64,000 nucleotides of DNA, from contig OY970363.1 in assembly GCA_963718605.1 (NCBI GenBank), positions 2,170,001 through 2,234,000 of the forward strand, in the 5' to 3' direction. Under the pieces are notes generated by a model that did not search any database, was not told the DNA's origin, and saw only the letters and a list, made by a program, of their open reading frames with translations. The translations under genes and the position numbers were made by a program. Below, piece after piece: positions 1 to 9,385 of the stretch. The stretch is from JACCXE01 sp963718605 (lineage in GTDB: Bacteria; Actinomycetota; Acidimicrobiia; Acidimicrobiales; JACCXE01). Each line of letters starts with the position of its first letter. The stretch's first letter is position 1.

Positions 1-152
1 CGATCGTGGAGTCAGACGGCCAGACCATCGTGCGCGTCGACGCCGCCGACCTGTACCACCTCATCCAGAACGGACCGCCCGGCGACCACACACTGCGCGT
101 GCACCCCGCCGGCGCCGGCGTACAGGTCTTCGCGTTCACGTTCGGTAGCTAG
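1..152 (+). CDS. C-terminal end of a thioredoxin-like (DipZ-type) protein, partial
   Basis: Reading from base 3, about 49 codons are open to the TAG at 150-152. The residues include LYHLIQNGPPGDHTLRV and end VQVFAFTFGS. This resembles the beta-rich C-terminal domain found after the thioredoxin domain of DipZ-like proteins, whose ends typically read YAFTFG. The next gene is a CcdA-type membrane protein only 2 bases downstream. That fits a split version of DipZ, where the thioredoxin part and the CcdA part are one protein. The start lies outside the window, so no catalytic CxxC can be checked. The family assignment rests on the short tail and on context. Confidence 0.5.
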   Translation, partial: IVESDGQTIVRVDAADLYHLIQNGPPGDHTLRVHPAGAGVQVFAFTFGS

Positions 153-154
153 GC

Positions 155-859
155 GTGCTGCGCGACCTGATTGCGCTCTTCGGCGCCGGCGTTGCGTCGT
201 TTCTCGCCCCATGCGTGGTGCCGTTGCTGCCGGCCTATATCGGCATGGTGCTCGGCACGTCGGCCGAGGAGGCGAACCCCGGCAAGGCGGTCGGGGCGAC
301 CGCCCTGTTCGTGTTGGGGTTCACACTCGTGTTCTCCGGCCTCGGTGTAGCCGCCGGAATTCTCGGTTCGTCGCTCGACCACATCCACACCGGGCTCGAA
401 CGCGGCGGTGGCGTGATCGTCGCGATCATGGGTCTCGTGTTGCTCGGCGTCGTGAAGGGCCGCGCCGTGCAAGAGCGACGCGCGATCCTCACCGTCCCGA
501 AGTCGCTCGGCGCGCTGCGTCCCGTCGTGCTCGGCGTGGCATTCGGCGCCGCGTGGACGCCGTGCGTCGGTCCGCTGCTGGGCGCCGCGCTCGTGGTGGC
601 GGCCAGTTCCGGCGATCCGGTGCGCGGCGGTACGTTGCTCGGCGCGTACGCACTCGGCATCGGCGTGCCTTTCTTGCTCGCATCGCTCGGCCTCGCGTCG
701 TCGCCCGGTTTCAACAACTTCCTCCGCCGCATCTCCAACCCGCTGCAGCGCGTGGCCGGCGCATTGCTGCTGGTGCTCGGCGTCTTGCTGGTGACGGGTT
801 GGTATGACCACCTGACCAGTTACCTGGCCCGCTTCACCCCCGCGGTAGGTGGACTGTAA
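155..859 (+). CDS. ccdA: CcdA-like cytochrome c biogenesis / thiol-disulfide membrane protein
   Basis: This 234-residue, very hydrophobic protein has about six membrane segments, the usual size for bacterial CcdA. Two family motifs carry the reactive cysteines: FLAPCVVPLLPAY (Cys20) and AWTPCVGPLLGAAL (Cys137). CcdA passes reducing equivalents across the membrane to extracytoplasmic thioredoxin-like partners used in cytochrome c maturation or disulfide repair. The preceding gene ends in a DipZ-like thioredoxin-associated domain 2 bases upstream, so the pair probably works together. It starts with GTG. The ECF transporter genes follow after 11 bases and may be co-transcribed. Confidence 0.85.
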   Translation: MLRDLIALFGAGVASFLAPCVVPLLPAYIGMVLGTSAEEANPGKAVGATALFVLGFTLVFSGLGVAAGILGSSLDHIHTGLERGGGVIVAIMGLVLLGVVKGRAVQERRAILTVPKSLGALRPVVLGVAFGAAWTPCVGPLLGAALVVAASSGDPVRGGTLLGAYALGIGVPFLLASLGLASSPGFNNFLRRISNPLQRVAGALLLVLGVLLVTGWYDHLTSYLARFTPAVGGL

Positions 860-870
860 GTATCTGAGAG

Positions 871-2008
871 ATGCAGGCCCGTCGGCACCCCTCGGTTCGC
901 GTGGCGCGGGCGCTGCATCCAGGGGCGTGGTGGCTATGGGCGCTCGGGATGGCTACCGCCGCGAGCCGCACCACGAATCCTCTGCTGCTGGCATTGATCG
1001 TGGTTGTGGTGGCGCAAGTCGTAGCGGCGCGCCGCGGCGACGCGCCCTGGGCTCGCGGGTTCAAGACGTATCTCGTCCTCGGCCTGATCGTGATCGGTGT
1101 ACGCGTCGCCTTCCGCGTCCTGCTGGACGGCCAGTACGGAGCCCACACGTTGTTGACGTTGCCGCAGCTGCCGTTGCCGCGGTTTGTGCACGGCATTCGC
1201 ATCGGCGGACCGGTGTCGGCCGAGGGCGTGCTCGGCGCCGCGTACGACGGGCTGCGTCTTGCCACGCTGTTGATCTGCGTCGGCGCCGCCAACGTCCTCG
1301 CTGACCCGAAGCGCTTGCTGAAGGCGGTGCCGTCCGCACTCCACGAGGCTGGCGTCGCCGTCACGGTTGCCTTGACCGTCGCGCCGCAGCTCGTCGAGAG
1401 CGGCCAACGCGTGCGCCGCGCCCGCCGCCTTCGGGGCGAGTCCTCGCGCCGTTTCGCGTTGGTGCGCACCGTGCTGTTGCCTGTGCTCATGGACGCGCTC
1501 GACCGATCGCTGCTGCTCGCGGCCGCGATGGACGGGCGCGGCTACGGGCACACGGCGCAGCGTCGAACGGTCGCGCCGCGCCACGACGGCCGCGCTGATG
1601 CTGGGCGGCCTCGGCGGAATCTGTTGCGGCGTTTACGGGCTACTCGACGGAACGGCGCCCCGCGCGCTCGGCGTGCCGATGCTGCTCGGAGGCGCGGCGT
1701 TGGCGTGGACCGGGCTGGTGGTGGGCGGCCGCCGCGTGCGGCGCACGCGCTACCGGCCCGACCCGTGGCGCGCCCCCGAGTGGACCGTGGCCGCGACCGG
1801 CGTAGCCGTGGCCGCGATCTTCGTGATCACCAGCAGCGTCGACGCGTCGGGGTTGATCCCGTCGCTGCAGCCGCTGCAGTGGCCCGCCTTGCCGTTGGTG
1901 CCCGCGCTCGCGGTCGCTCTCGGTTTGCTGCCCGCGTGGCTGGCGCCGCCGGTGCAGCGCGTTGCCGCGGTGACTCGGTCCGCCCCCGTGACGGTGGGCG
2001 CGACGTGA
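871..2008 (+). CDS. ECF transporter transmembrane subunit EcfT, broken by a frameshift
   Basis: The N-terminal 225 or so residues (from ATG 871) are read in one frame. They contain several membrane segments and the EcfT coupling motifs ARRLRGE and AMDGRGYG. The rest (ATTAALMLGGLGGICC and two or three more membrane segments) continues in the next frame to the TGA at 2006-2008. The switch lies between about 1549 and 1600 and needs one extra base in the sequence. Repaired length is 378 residues. Without repair, the first frame runs directly into the ATPase gene and would give a spurious 915-residue fusion. EcfT couples the ATPases to the substrate-binding S subunit. The next gene's GTG start overlaps its stop (GTGA). 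Confidence 0.75.
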
Positions 2009-3618
2009 TCCGCTTCGACCACGTCACGTTCACCTACGCCGACGCCCCGGCGGCGACGCTGAGCGACGTTGACCTCACCATCGACGCCGGCGAACTCTGC
2101 CTCGTGATCGGCCCAACCGGTGCCGGCAAGTCCACGCTGCTCGGCTTGATAAACGGACTCGTGCCGCATTTCACCGGCGGTCATGTGTCAGGCCGCATCG
2201 CGGTGGACGGGCGCGACACGCGTCACTTCAAACCACGCGACTTGGCCGATCTCGTCGGCGTCGTCGGTCAAGACCCGCTGGCCGGCTTCGTGACCGACAC
2301 GGTGGAAGAAGAACTGGCCTACGCGATGGAACAGCTAGCGGTCGAGCCGTCGGTCATGCGCAAGCGCGTCGAAGAGACCCTCGACCTGCTCGGTATCGCC
2401 GAGTTGCGGCACCGGCCGATGCGCACCCTGTCGGGTGGCCAGCAACAGCGCGTTGCGATCGGCTCTGTGCTCACGGCGCACCCGCGCGTGCTCGTGCTCG
2501 ACGAACCGACCTCCGCCCTCGACCCAACCGCGGCCGAAGAAGTGCTCGCGGCGATCACCCGCCTCGTGCACGATCTCGGCGTCACGGTCGTAGTGGCCGA
2601 GCACCGCATGGAACGCGTGGTGCAGTACGCCGACCGCGTCATCGAGCTGCCGGGCGACGGCACCGCGCGAATTGGCGCGCCGGCAGAGATCCTTGCGACC
2701 AGCGCTATCGCGCCACCGATCGTCCATCTCGGCCGCCTCGCCGGCTGGCGCCCGCTGCCACTGTCGGTCCGCGACGCCCGCCGCGTCGCCGACCCTCTCC
2801 GCACCCGCCTTTCTGTGCGCCCCCAACCGGCCGACGGCCGGTTGGCGGTGCACAGTTCGTCAGCGAGCGTGCTGACGGCAAGCGGGGTGGTGGTCACGTA
2901 TGGCGACACCGTGGCGGTGCGGGAGGTCGACGTCGCATTGCACGCGGGACGGGTGGTCGCGCTCATGGGTCGCAACGGGTCAGGCAAGTCGTCGCTGTTG
3001 TGGGCCATCCAAGGGTCGGGGCCGCGCGCGGCGGGCGCCGTGCGTGTCGGCGGCAAAGACCCGAAGCACCTCGCCGCGTCCGAGGCGCGCTCCCTCGTCG
3101 GGCTCGTGCCCCAAACTCCCGTGGACCTGTTGTACCTGGACTCTGTGGCGGCCGAGTGCGCGCAAGCTGACAACGAGAGCGCGGCCGTTGCCGGCACCTG
3201 CCGCAAGCTGCTCGACCGGCTTGTGCCCGACGTGCCCGACGACCACCACCCCCGCGACCTCAGCGAGGGCCAGCGGCTCGCGCTAGTGCTGGCGATCCAA
3301 CTGACGGCGTCGCCGCAGGTGGTGCTGCTCGACGAGCCGACCCGCGGCCTCGACTACAACGCGAAGGACCGGCTGCGCGACATCGTGCGTGAACTCGCGA
3401 ACGAAGGGCATGCGATCGTGATCGCTACCCACGACGTCGAGTTCGTGGCCGGCGCCGCCGACGAGGTGATCGTGATGGCCGAAGGTGAGATCGTGGCCGT
3501 GGGCGCGACGGCTGACGTGGTGTCGTCGTCGCCAGGCTTCGCGCCGCAGGTGTCGAAGGTCCTCAGCCCCGCCGTGTATCTCACTGTCGACGAAGTAGCC
3601 GAGGCGTTGACCGAATGA
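2005..3618 (+). CDS. ECF transporter ATPase with two fused ABC domains (EcfA-EcfA')
   Basis: About 537 residues with two complete ABC domains. Domain 1 has Walker A GPTGAGKST, signature LSGGQQQR and Walker B VLVLDEPTSALD. Domain 2 has Walker A GRNGSGKSS, signature LSEGQRLAL and Walker B VVLLDEPTRGLD. It hydrolyses ATP to drive vitamin or metal uptake through the EcfT and S subunits on either side. The GTG at 2005 overlaps the EcfT stop (GTGA) and is followed at once by IRFDHVTFTY, the normal beginning of an ECF ATPase. The same frame is open upstream through EcfT because of the frameshift there, but that part is not ATPase. It overlaps the S-component start at 3615. Confidence 0.88.
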   Translation: MIRFDHVTFTYADAPAATLSDVDLTIDAGELCLVIGPTGAGKSTLLGLINGLVPHFTGGHVSGRIAVDGRDTRHFKPRDLADLVGVVGQDPLAGFVTDTVEEELAYAMEQLAVEPSVMRKRVEETLDLLGIAELRHRPMRTLSGGQQQRVAIGSVLTAHPRVLVLDEPTSALDPTAAEEVLAAITRLVHDLGVTVVVAEHRMERVVQYADRVIELPGDGTARIGAPAEILATSAIAPPIVHLGRLAGWRPLPLSVRDARRVADPLRTRLSVRPQPADGRLAVHSSSASVLTASGVVVTYGDTVAVREVDVALHAGRVVALMGRNGSGKSSLLWAIQGSGPRAAGAVRVGGKDPKHLAASEARSLVGLVPQTPVDLLYLDSVAAECAQADNESAAVAGTCRKLLDRLVPDVPDDHHPRDLSEGQRLALVLAIQLTASPQVVLLDEPTRGLDYNAKDRLRDIVRELANEGHAIVIATHDVEFVAGAADEVIVMAEGEIVAVGATADVVSSSPGFAPQVSKVLSPAVYLTVDEVAEALTE

Positions 3619-4427
3619 GCGCCCGCCCCGCGGTGGTGCGTATCGGATTGCGTCCGGCGGTCGCGATCGCGATGGCGTCGCTGGCCGGCCTCGCCATGTT
3701 CGTGTGGCCATTGCTGTGGCACTCCAGCGGCGGCGGCGCCCACCGGGTCGACGCCCCCTTCATCTTCATCCTGATCATGCCGGCACTCGTCGCCGTAGTG
3801 ATCGCCGAGTTGAGCGAGGGCGGCATGGACGCCAAGACCCTTGCCATGCTCGGCGTGCTCTCCGCGCTCGGCGCCGCGCTGCGCCCCATGGGCGCCGGCA
3901 CCGCAGGCGTTGAGACCGTGTTCTTCCTGCTGGTCCTGGCGGGTCGCGTCTACGGCGCCGGGTTCGGCTTCGTGCTCGGCGCCACCACGATGTTCGCGTC
4001 GTCGTTGCTCACCGGCGGCGTCGGCCCGTGGCTGCCGTTTCAGATGCTCGGCGCCGCGTGGGTCGGGATGGGCGCGGGGTTGTTGCCGCGGGCGACAGGC
4101 AAAGCCGAGATCGCACTGCTGGCCGCGTACGGAGCAGTCGGCAGCTACGTCTTCGGCTTCCTACTGAACCTTTTCTTCTGGCCATTCGCGACCGGCGCGA
4201 CCGGTTCGCTCAGCTTCGTGCCCGGCGCGGCGATGGTCACCAACCTGCATCGATTCCTCTTGTATTGCCTCGCCACGTCGACCTGGGGATGGGACACGGG
4301 ACGGGCGCTCACGACCGTTCTCGCGATCGTGCTCGTCGGTCCCGCGCTGCTCGTGGCGATGCGGCGCGCGTCGCGCAAAGCCGCGTTTGACGCCCCGATT
4401 TCGTTCGAAATTGCCGGAGTAAGGTGA
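3615..4427 (+). CDS. ECF transporter S component (substrate-binding membrane subunit)
   Basis: This 270-residue membrane protein has about six hydrophobic segments and starts in an ATGA overlap with the ATPase gene. It completes an EcfT-EcfAA'-S set. The central stretch GGVGPWLPFQMLGAAWVGMG resembles the CbrT-type S components of actinobacteria, a group proposed to take up cobalamin or another vitamin. The substrate cannot be fixed from sequence alone, and I see no cobalamin or thiamine riboswitch in the 11 bases before ecfT. The last codons overlap the ribosome-binding region of the citrate synthase gene. Confidence 0.75.
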   Translation: MSARPAVVRIGLRPAVAIAMASLAGLAMFVWPLLWHSSGGGAHRVDAPFIFILIMPALVAVVIAELSEGGMDAKTLAMLGVLSALGAALRPMGAGTAGVETVFFLLVLAGRVYGAGFGFVLGATTMFASSLLTGGVGPWLPFQMLGAAWVGMGAGLLPRATGKAEIALLAAYGAVGSYVFGFLLNLFFWPFATGATGSLSFVPGAAMVTNLHRFLLYCLATSTWGWDTGRALTTVLAIVLVGPALLVAMRRASRKAAFDAPISFEIAGVR

Positions 4428-4432
4428 GGCCC

Positions 4433-5705
4433 GTGGCTGAGTCGATCACTGTTACTGACAACCGCACTGGCGAGCAGTACGAACTACCGATCGTCAATGG
4501 CGGTGTGAGTTCGGCTGACTGGGGCAAGGCGATTCCCGACGTGTTCTTCTACGACCCGGGCTTCATGCGGACCGCGGCGTGTGAGAGCGCGATCACCGAA
4601 CTCGACGGCGACGCCGGCATCCTGCGGTACCGCGGCTACCCGATCGAACAGCTGGCGGAGAAGTCGACGTTCCTCGAGGTCGCGTACCTGCTGCTGAACA
4701 GCGAGTTGCCAACCGCGGAGCAGCTGACCGCGTGGACGCACGACATCACGCATCACACCTACATCCACGAGAACATGCGCAAGCGATTCATGGAGGGCTT
4801 CCACTACGACGCCCATCCGATGGGCATGTTCGTGTCGGCCGTCGCCGCGATGTCCACCTTCTATCCGAAGGCGAAAGAGATCGACCGCAAGAGCTCGCGT
4901 GACAAGCAGATCACGCGCCTCATAGCCAAGATGCCCACGCTCGCGGCGTGCTGTCACCGGTTCTCCGTCGGCATGCCGTTCGTCTATCCCGACAACAACC
5001 TCAGCTTCGCCGCGAACTTTTTGAACATGATGTTCAGTCCGGACGAGAAGTATCCGTACCAGGACCCGATCATCGCCAAGGCGCTCGACGTGCTGTTCAT
5101 CCTGCACGCCGATCACGAGCAGAACTGCGGCACCACCGCGATGCGCGTAACCGGCTCAGCCCATGCCGATCCGTACATCGCGTGCGCCTCGGCCGCCGCC
5201 GCTCTTTACGGCCCCCGCCACGGCGGCGCCAACGAGCAAGTCATCCGCATGCTCACCGATATCGGATCCGTCGAGAACGTGCCCGCCTTCGTGAAGTCGG
5301 TGAAGGAAGGCTCCGGCGGCCGCCTGCAGGGCTTCGGCCACCGCGTGTACAAGAACTTCGACCCGCGTTCGACGATCATCAAGAAGACGGCCGAGGAAGT
5401 GTTCGCCGTTACCGGGAAGAACCCGCTGCTCGACATCGCGTTGAAGCTCGAAGAGACCGCGCTGGCCGACGAATACTTCACGAGCCGCAAGCTCTATCCC
5501 GAACGTCGACTTCTACTCGGGTCTCATTTACCAGGCGATGGGCTTCCCGATAGACATCTTCACGGTGCTGTTCGCCATCCCGCGCACCGTTGGTTGGTTG
5601 ACGCACTGGGAAGAGATGCTCGAGCAGGACTCGAAGATCGCGCGGCCCCGCCAGCTCTACATCGGTTCCGAACCGCGGGACTACGTCGACATCAGTTCTC
5701 GCTAA
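4433..5705 (+). CDS. gltA: Citrate synthase (type II), with a late frameshift
   Basis: It condenses oxaloacetate and acetyl-CoA in the TCA cycle. Family landmarks include LHADHEQNCGTTAMRVTGS, LYGPRHGGANE and GFGHRVYKNFDPRS, which hold the substrate and catalytic histidines. After LYP (about 5500) the frame breaks. Skipping one G gives NVDFYSGLIYQAMGFP and a normal C terminus (YVDISSR, TAA at 5703-5705). Repaired length is 423 residues, normal for the family. Unrepaired, the frame runs to 5725 and loses the catalytic Asp in VDFYSG. I chose GTG 4433 (MAESITVTDN) because AAGGTGAGG sits 3 bases upstream; GTG 4424 is the alternative. A sequencing indel is more likely than a real loss in such an essential enzyme. 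Confidence 0.9.
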
Positions 5706-5733
5706 GGAACGCCCCTCGCCGTTAGGCTGAATG

Positions 5734-5759
5734 CCCACTAGATCACTGTGGGGGTTTTT
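5734..5759 (+). terminator. Possible intrinsic terminator after citrate synthase
   Basis: CCCAC (5734-5738) pairs with GTGGG (5748-5752) around a 9-base loop, followed by GG and TTTTT (5755-5759). The stem is short for a high-GC genome. The T-run touches the start codon of the next gene (GTG 5760), which is unusual. Confidence 0.35.
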
Positions 5760-7766
5760 GTGCAGTTCAGACGTGGGATCCTGAAGGTCGCGGCTACGGC
5801 CGCGGTGTTAGTTGTCGTAATGCTCGGCGCCGCCAGTTCCGCGTTCGCGGCCACCGGCGACGCCGCGCTTGATCGTGATCATGCGGGCCGCAACGGCGAC
5901 GTCACGATCACGGCCGGTGGGTTCAAACCGAGCACTCCGGTCGAGCTCTACCAGACCCGCGCGATAGGCGACAACGACCTGCAATTCGGCTCGACGAAGA
6001 CCGCCGATGCGAGCGGCAACATCAGCGCCACATTCCGGTCATCGCTCACGGCTGGTCCGTACCGCATTCGCCTGGTTGGGCTCGACCCATCCGGCGCCCC
6101 CCGCAAGACGTCCGCGATTCTCACGGTGCTCAGCAACTGCGAGAACCAAACCTGCGCCTCGTTGCCCCGGACTGGTGGCGTCCCGTTGATGTGGTGGGGG
6201 CTCGGCGCGCTGGGCGTTGGTGTCGTGGCCGTGCGTCTCGGCAAACGCGTACCGGTGGGCAAGTACTCGTTGCTTGCCGTCGTAGTAATCGGCGCGGTAG
6301 TGGCCGGCACCACGGCGCTGCCAAAGGCCTACGCCGCCGCGACCGCCACGATCAACGGTCACGTGCAAGACAAGGACACCGACGCTGCGCTGTCCGACAT
6401 CTGCGTGCACGCGGTGGCCGGCACGAATTTCGCCTCGGCGCGGACGAATGCCCAGGGCGACTACACCCTTAGCAATCTCGAACCCGGCACGTACACCCTG
6501 AGCTACTTGGACTGCCGCTCGCTCGACACGTACTTCGGCGCGGCGAACACAGGTACTGCGGTCGCGGACGGCGCGACCGTGACGGCCGCACCAATGGAGC
6601 TCACACAGGGCGCCAACGTCCAAGGCATCGTCACCGACGCCACCTCTGGCGCGGGCGTCGACCTCGTGTGCATCCGTCTCGCCGCGGCCGCGGCACCGAA
6701 CGACTTCTCCACGTGCCAGTTCGGCACGACACAGAGCGGCGTGTTCTTCCCCGATCCGATTGTTCCGGGCACGTACGGGTTTGCGTTCCAGGACCTCGCG
6801 GGTGACCACGCGATCCGTTATCTCGGCAACGCCAACGACTCGGCCACTGACACGACCCTCACCGTCGCGAAGGGTGGGCTTTCCAGCCCGATCAATATGG
6901 CGCTGCCTGCCGGTGCCACGGTCACAGGAACCGTCGTCGACGACGGCACCAGCCAACCGCCCGCAGACGAACTGTGTGTCGTGGACATCAGCCACGACGT
7001 CGCCACCCTCGCTTCCTCGTTCGTCGGCGACGACGGCAAGTTCGAGATATTCCAGGTCGCGCCCGGTGACCACAAGTTCCGCTTCGGCAAGTGCGAGTTC
7101 TCGGGAACCGAGGACACGCAGTACGTCACTCAGTACTACTCGCAGAAGGCCACGATCGCGGCGGCCGACCCGGTCACGCTGACCGCGGCCCAGCAGAAGG
7201 GCGGCGTAGACGCCCGCGTGTCGAAGACCGGCGTGCCCACAAGCACCACGCCGCCCGGTAACGCCACGACGACAACGACCACGCTGGCGTCGACGACCAC
7301 GACGAGCGCGGCAGGCGGCGGCGCGACGACCACCAGCACCACGACCGTGACGCGCCGCACTTCGACGGGCACCGCCAGCAGCAGCGCGTCGACGGCGCCA
7401 GTCGGTGGATCCGTCACCGTGAGCGGCTCAGGCTTCCAGCCCGGCTCCACCGTTCAAGCGGCGCTCTTCTCGACCCCCAAGATCGTCGGGTCGGCCACCG
7501 CGAACGCGGCGGGGTCTGTGTCCATCTCGTTCGTGGTGCCCGCGGGAACCGACGTCGGAACGCACGAGATTCAGTTGCAGGGCGTTAACGCGTCGGGTGG
7601 ATCGCACGTGCTCAGTGCCACGCTGGTCGTACGGGCGGGCACGCTGAGCCGAACCGGTTCGGACGCCTCGACGCTGCTGCTGTACGCGTTGGCAATGCTG
7701 GTGCTCGGCGTCTCGCTGTTCACCCTCACGTACCGACGCCGCGTCGGGTCACACTTCGCAGGCTGA
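5760..7766 (+). CDS. Secreted surface protein with two sorting-signal-like segments
   Basis: 668 residues from GTG 5760; GTG 5748 is an alternative but lies inside the hairpin stem. A signal peptide ending AASSAFA is followed by an Ig-like domain, then SLPRTGG plus a membrane segment and RLGKR. A second hydrophobic segment ending PKAYA comes next, then several carboxypeptidase-regulatory/CnaB-like repeats (for example TINGHVQDKDTDAAL and ANVQGIVTDATSG). After that come a Thr-rich linker, another Ig-like domain, and a C-terminal LSRTG with a membrane segment and YRRR. The family is a cell-surface adhesin or scaffold by composition. It looks like two LPXTG-type proteins joined end to end. The exact function is unknown. 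The next membrane gene overlaps its stop or follows closely. Confidence 0.75.
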   Translation: MQFRRGILKVAATAAVLVVVMLGAASSAFAATGDAALDRDHAGRNGDVTITAGGFKPSTPVELYQTRAIGDNDLQFGSTKTADASGNISATFRSSLTAGPYRIRLVGLDPSGAPRKTSAILTVLSNCENQTCASLPRTGGVPLMWWGLGALGVGVVAVRLGKRVPVGKYSLLAVVVIGAVVAGTTALPKAYAAATATINGHVQDKDTDAALSDICVHAVAGTNFASARTNAQGDYTLSNLEPGTYTLSYLDCRSLDTYFGAANTGTAVADGATVTAAPMELTQGANVQGIVTDATSGAGVDLVCIRLAAAAAPNDFSTCQFGTTQSGVFFPDPIVPGTYGFAFQDLAGDHAIRYLGNANDSATDTTLTVAKGGLSSPINMALPAGATVTGTVVDDGTSQPPADELCVVDISHDVATLASSFVGDDGKFEIFQVAPGDHKFRFGKCEFSGTEDTQYVTQYYSQKATIAAADPVTLTAAQQKGGVDARVSKTGVPTSTTPPGNATTTTTTLASTTTTSAAGGGATTTSTTTVTRRTSTGTASSSASTAPVGGSVTVSGSGFQPGSTVQAALFSTPKIVGSATANAAGSVSISFVVPAGTDVGTHEIQLQGVNASGGSHVLSATLVVRAGTLSRTGSDASTLLLYALAMLVLGVSLFTLTYRRRVGSHFAG

Positions 7767-7867
7767 TCCGAACGCCCTCCGTCGTTGTCGCCGCGTTCCT
7801 CGCGGCGGCGACGCCGCTCATCGTTGATCCTGGCGGTCATCACAAGTTCGTCGCGCTGCGCTTCGCG

Positions 7868-9385
7868 GTGATCGCGGTCGTGGCGTTGGCCGCGGTCGCA
7901 ATCGCCCAGCGCCAATCCGACGCCGGGTTGCCGCGGGGCGTCGTCATGGCGGTGGGTGCCGTGATTGTGGCTGCCGGCCTGGCCACGGTCGCGAGCAATG
8001 ACGTCGTGCTGTCGCTGCTGGGCGACACGACTCGCATGGAAGGTTTTGCCACGGCGGTACTGCTTTCGGGCGCACTAGTAGTGGGCGCGGCGGCCGGTGT
8101 CGCGGGGTGGCGGACGATTACGAATGCGCTCCTGGTCGGCGCCGCGCTCGTGACCGCCGTGGGTCTGGCGCAGATGATCGGCGTCGGCTCCCACACCGGT
8201 CGGCCTACGTCGACGCTCGGCAACGCCGCCTTCCTCGGGGCGTTTCTGTGTCTTGTCATTCCGGTTGCGGTTGGTCGGGCCGCCGGCGATCGGGCGGCGC
8301 GCCGGTGGGCGATGCCGCTGGTAGTCGCGAGCGGCGTGCTGCTCGTCGGCACCGAGAGCCGTGGCGCGTGGGTCGGTGCGCTTGTGGGCGCGTTCATCGC
8401 GTTGTGGTCTTGGGTGCAAGGCCGGCGGAGGATTTTCCTCGGTGCGGCCTTCGTGACTGTCGGTGCGCTCGCCCTCGCGTTCGCGCCGAGCCATGGCGAC
8501 GCCGGTGCCCCCGACACGGCGCACGGTCGACTCGACTCGTGGGCAATCAGCGCCCGCGCTATAGCCGACCGACCGTTGCTCGGGTGGGGCCCTGATCAAA
8601 TGCGGGTTGCCTTCGGCCGCAAGCTCGACGAGGCCTTCGTACGCAACTACGGGCTGCGCCAAATCCCCGACCGCGCCCACAATCGGTTCCTCGACGTAGC
8701 CGCATCGTCGGGCGCGCTCGGTCTCGGCGCGGACCTCGCATTGATTCTCATTGCGGGGATCGCGATCACGCGGGCCACGCGATCCATTGACGACGCCGCC
8801 GAGCGCATTTGCGTGACCGGTATCGGCGCCGGCCTGGTGGCCTGGCTGGTGCAAGGGCAGTTTCTCTTCGACACGTTCGATCTTGGAGCGCTCGCATGGC
8901 TGCTGGCCGGCTCCCTGCTCGCCGCCGCGCCCGCAGCTCGCTCCGTACGCGTGCGCGACCTCGCACGGTGGCTCGTGGTTCCTGTCGCCGGCGTGGCGTG
9001 GATAGGTGCCTTGAACCTCGTGGCCGACAGGCAGGTGCAAAGCGCGAGCGGTCGACGGCCCGCCGCGGCAGCCGCGCGCTTGGTCGACGCGATGCAAACG
9101 CGCCCGCGTGCACTCGACGCCCACCTGCTCGCCGCGGCAGTGGCGCGGTCGTCGCGCGACCCGGTGCTGCTCGCCGCGGTCCATGAACGCCTACAGGACT
9201 GGGCCGACGACGATGTCGCGCTGTCCGACGCGCAGGTGCTCGAGGCACTCGGCACCCTCACCCGTGATCAGGGTCGGCTGGATGAGGCCGGGCGCATCCT
9301 CCGGCGACTCGTGGGCCTGCGCCCACATGACGCCCGGGTCCGTGACGCGCTCGCGCGCGTCGAGCGCGTCAAGCTTTCGCCGTGA
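7868..9385 (+). CDS. O-antigen ligase / Wzy-like polysaccharide membrane protein
   Basis: A polytopic membrane protein of at least 505 residues with the O-antigen ligase pattern. There are roughly ten or more hydrophobic helices, the signature TESRGAWVG, and the large-loop motif IADRPLLGWGPDQMR followed by AHNRFLDVAASSGALG. The last 100 residues are helical and TPR-like. Members join or polymerise undecaprenol-linked glycans outside the membrane. GTG 7868 is the first canonical start, but the same frame reads convincingly upstream to a CTG at 7763 (IRTPSVVVAAFLAAAT, then HHKFVALRFAV). That CTG overlaps the previous stop as CTGA, so the true start may be there. The downstream gene starts in a GTGA overlap. 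Confidence 0.75.
   Translation: MIAVVALAAVAIAQRQSDAGLPRGVVMAVGAVIVAAGLATVASNDVVLSLLGDTTRMEGFATAVLLSGALVVGAAAGVAGWRTITNALLVGAALVTAVGLAQMIGVGSHTGRPTSTLGNAAFLGAFLCLVIPVAVGRAAGDRAARRWAMPLVVASGVLLVGTESRGAWVGALVGAFIALWSWVQGRRRIFLGAAFVTVGALALAFAPSHGDAGAPDTAHGRLDSWAISARAIADRPLLGWGPDQMRVAFGRKLDEAFVRNYGLRQIPDRAHNRFLDVAASSGALGLGADLALILIAGIAITRATRSIDDAAERICVTGIGAGLVAWLVQGQFLFDTFDLGALAWLLAGSLLAAAPAARSVRVRDLARWLVVPVAGVAWIGALNLVADRQVQSASGRRPAAAAARLVDAMQTRPRALDAHLLAAAVARSSRDPVLLAAVHERLQDWADDDVALSDAQVLEALGTLTRDQGRLDEAGRILRRLVGLRPHDARVRDALARVERVKLSP

Noticed and set aside
871..3618. A single 915-residue EcfT-ATPase fusion
   Set aside because: The junction passes through an Arg-rich out-of-frame stretch, while the true EcfT C terminus is encoded in another frame up to 2008.
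7250..7400. Acg/acc-rich tract as a possible CRISPR or DNA repeat
   Set aside because: It is a coding Thr-rich linker with irregular spacing and no spacer structure.
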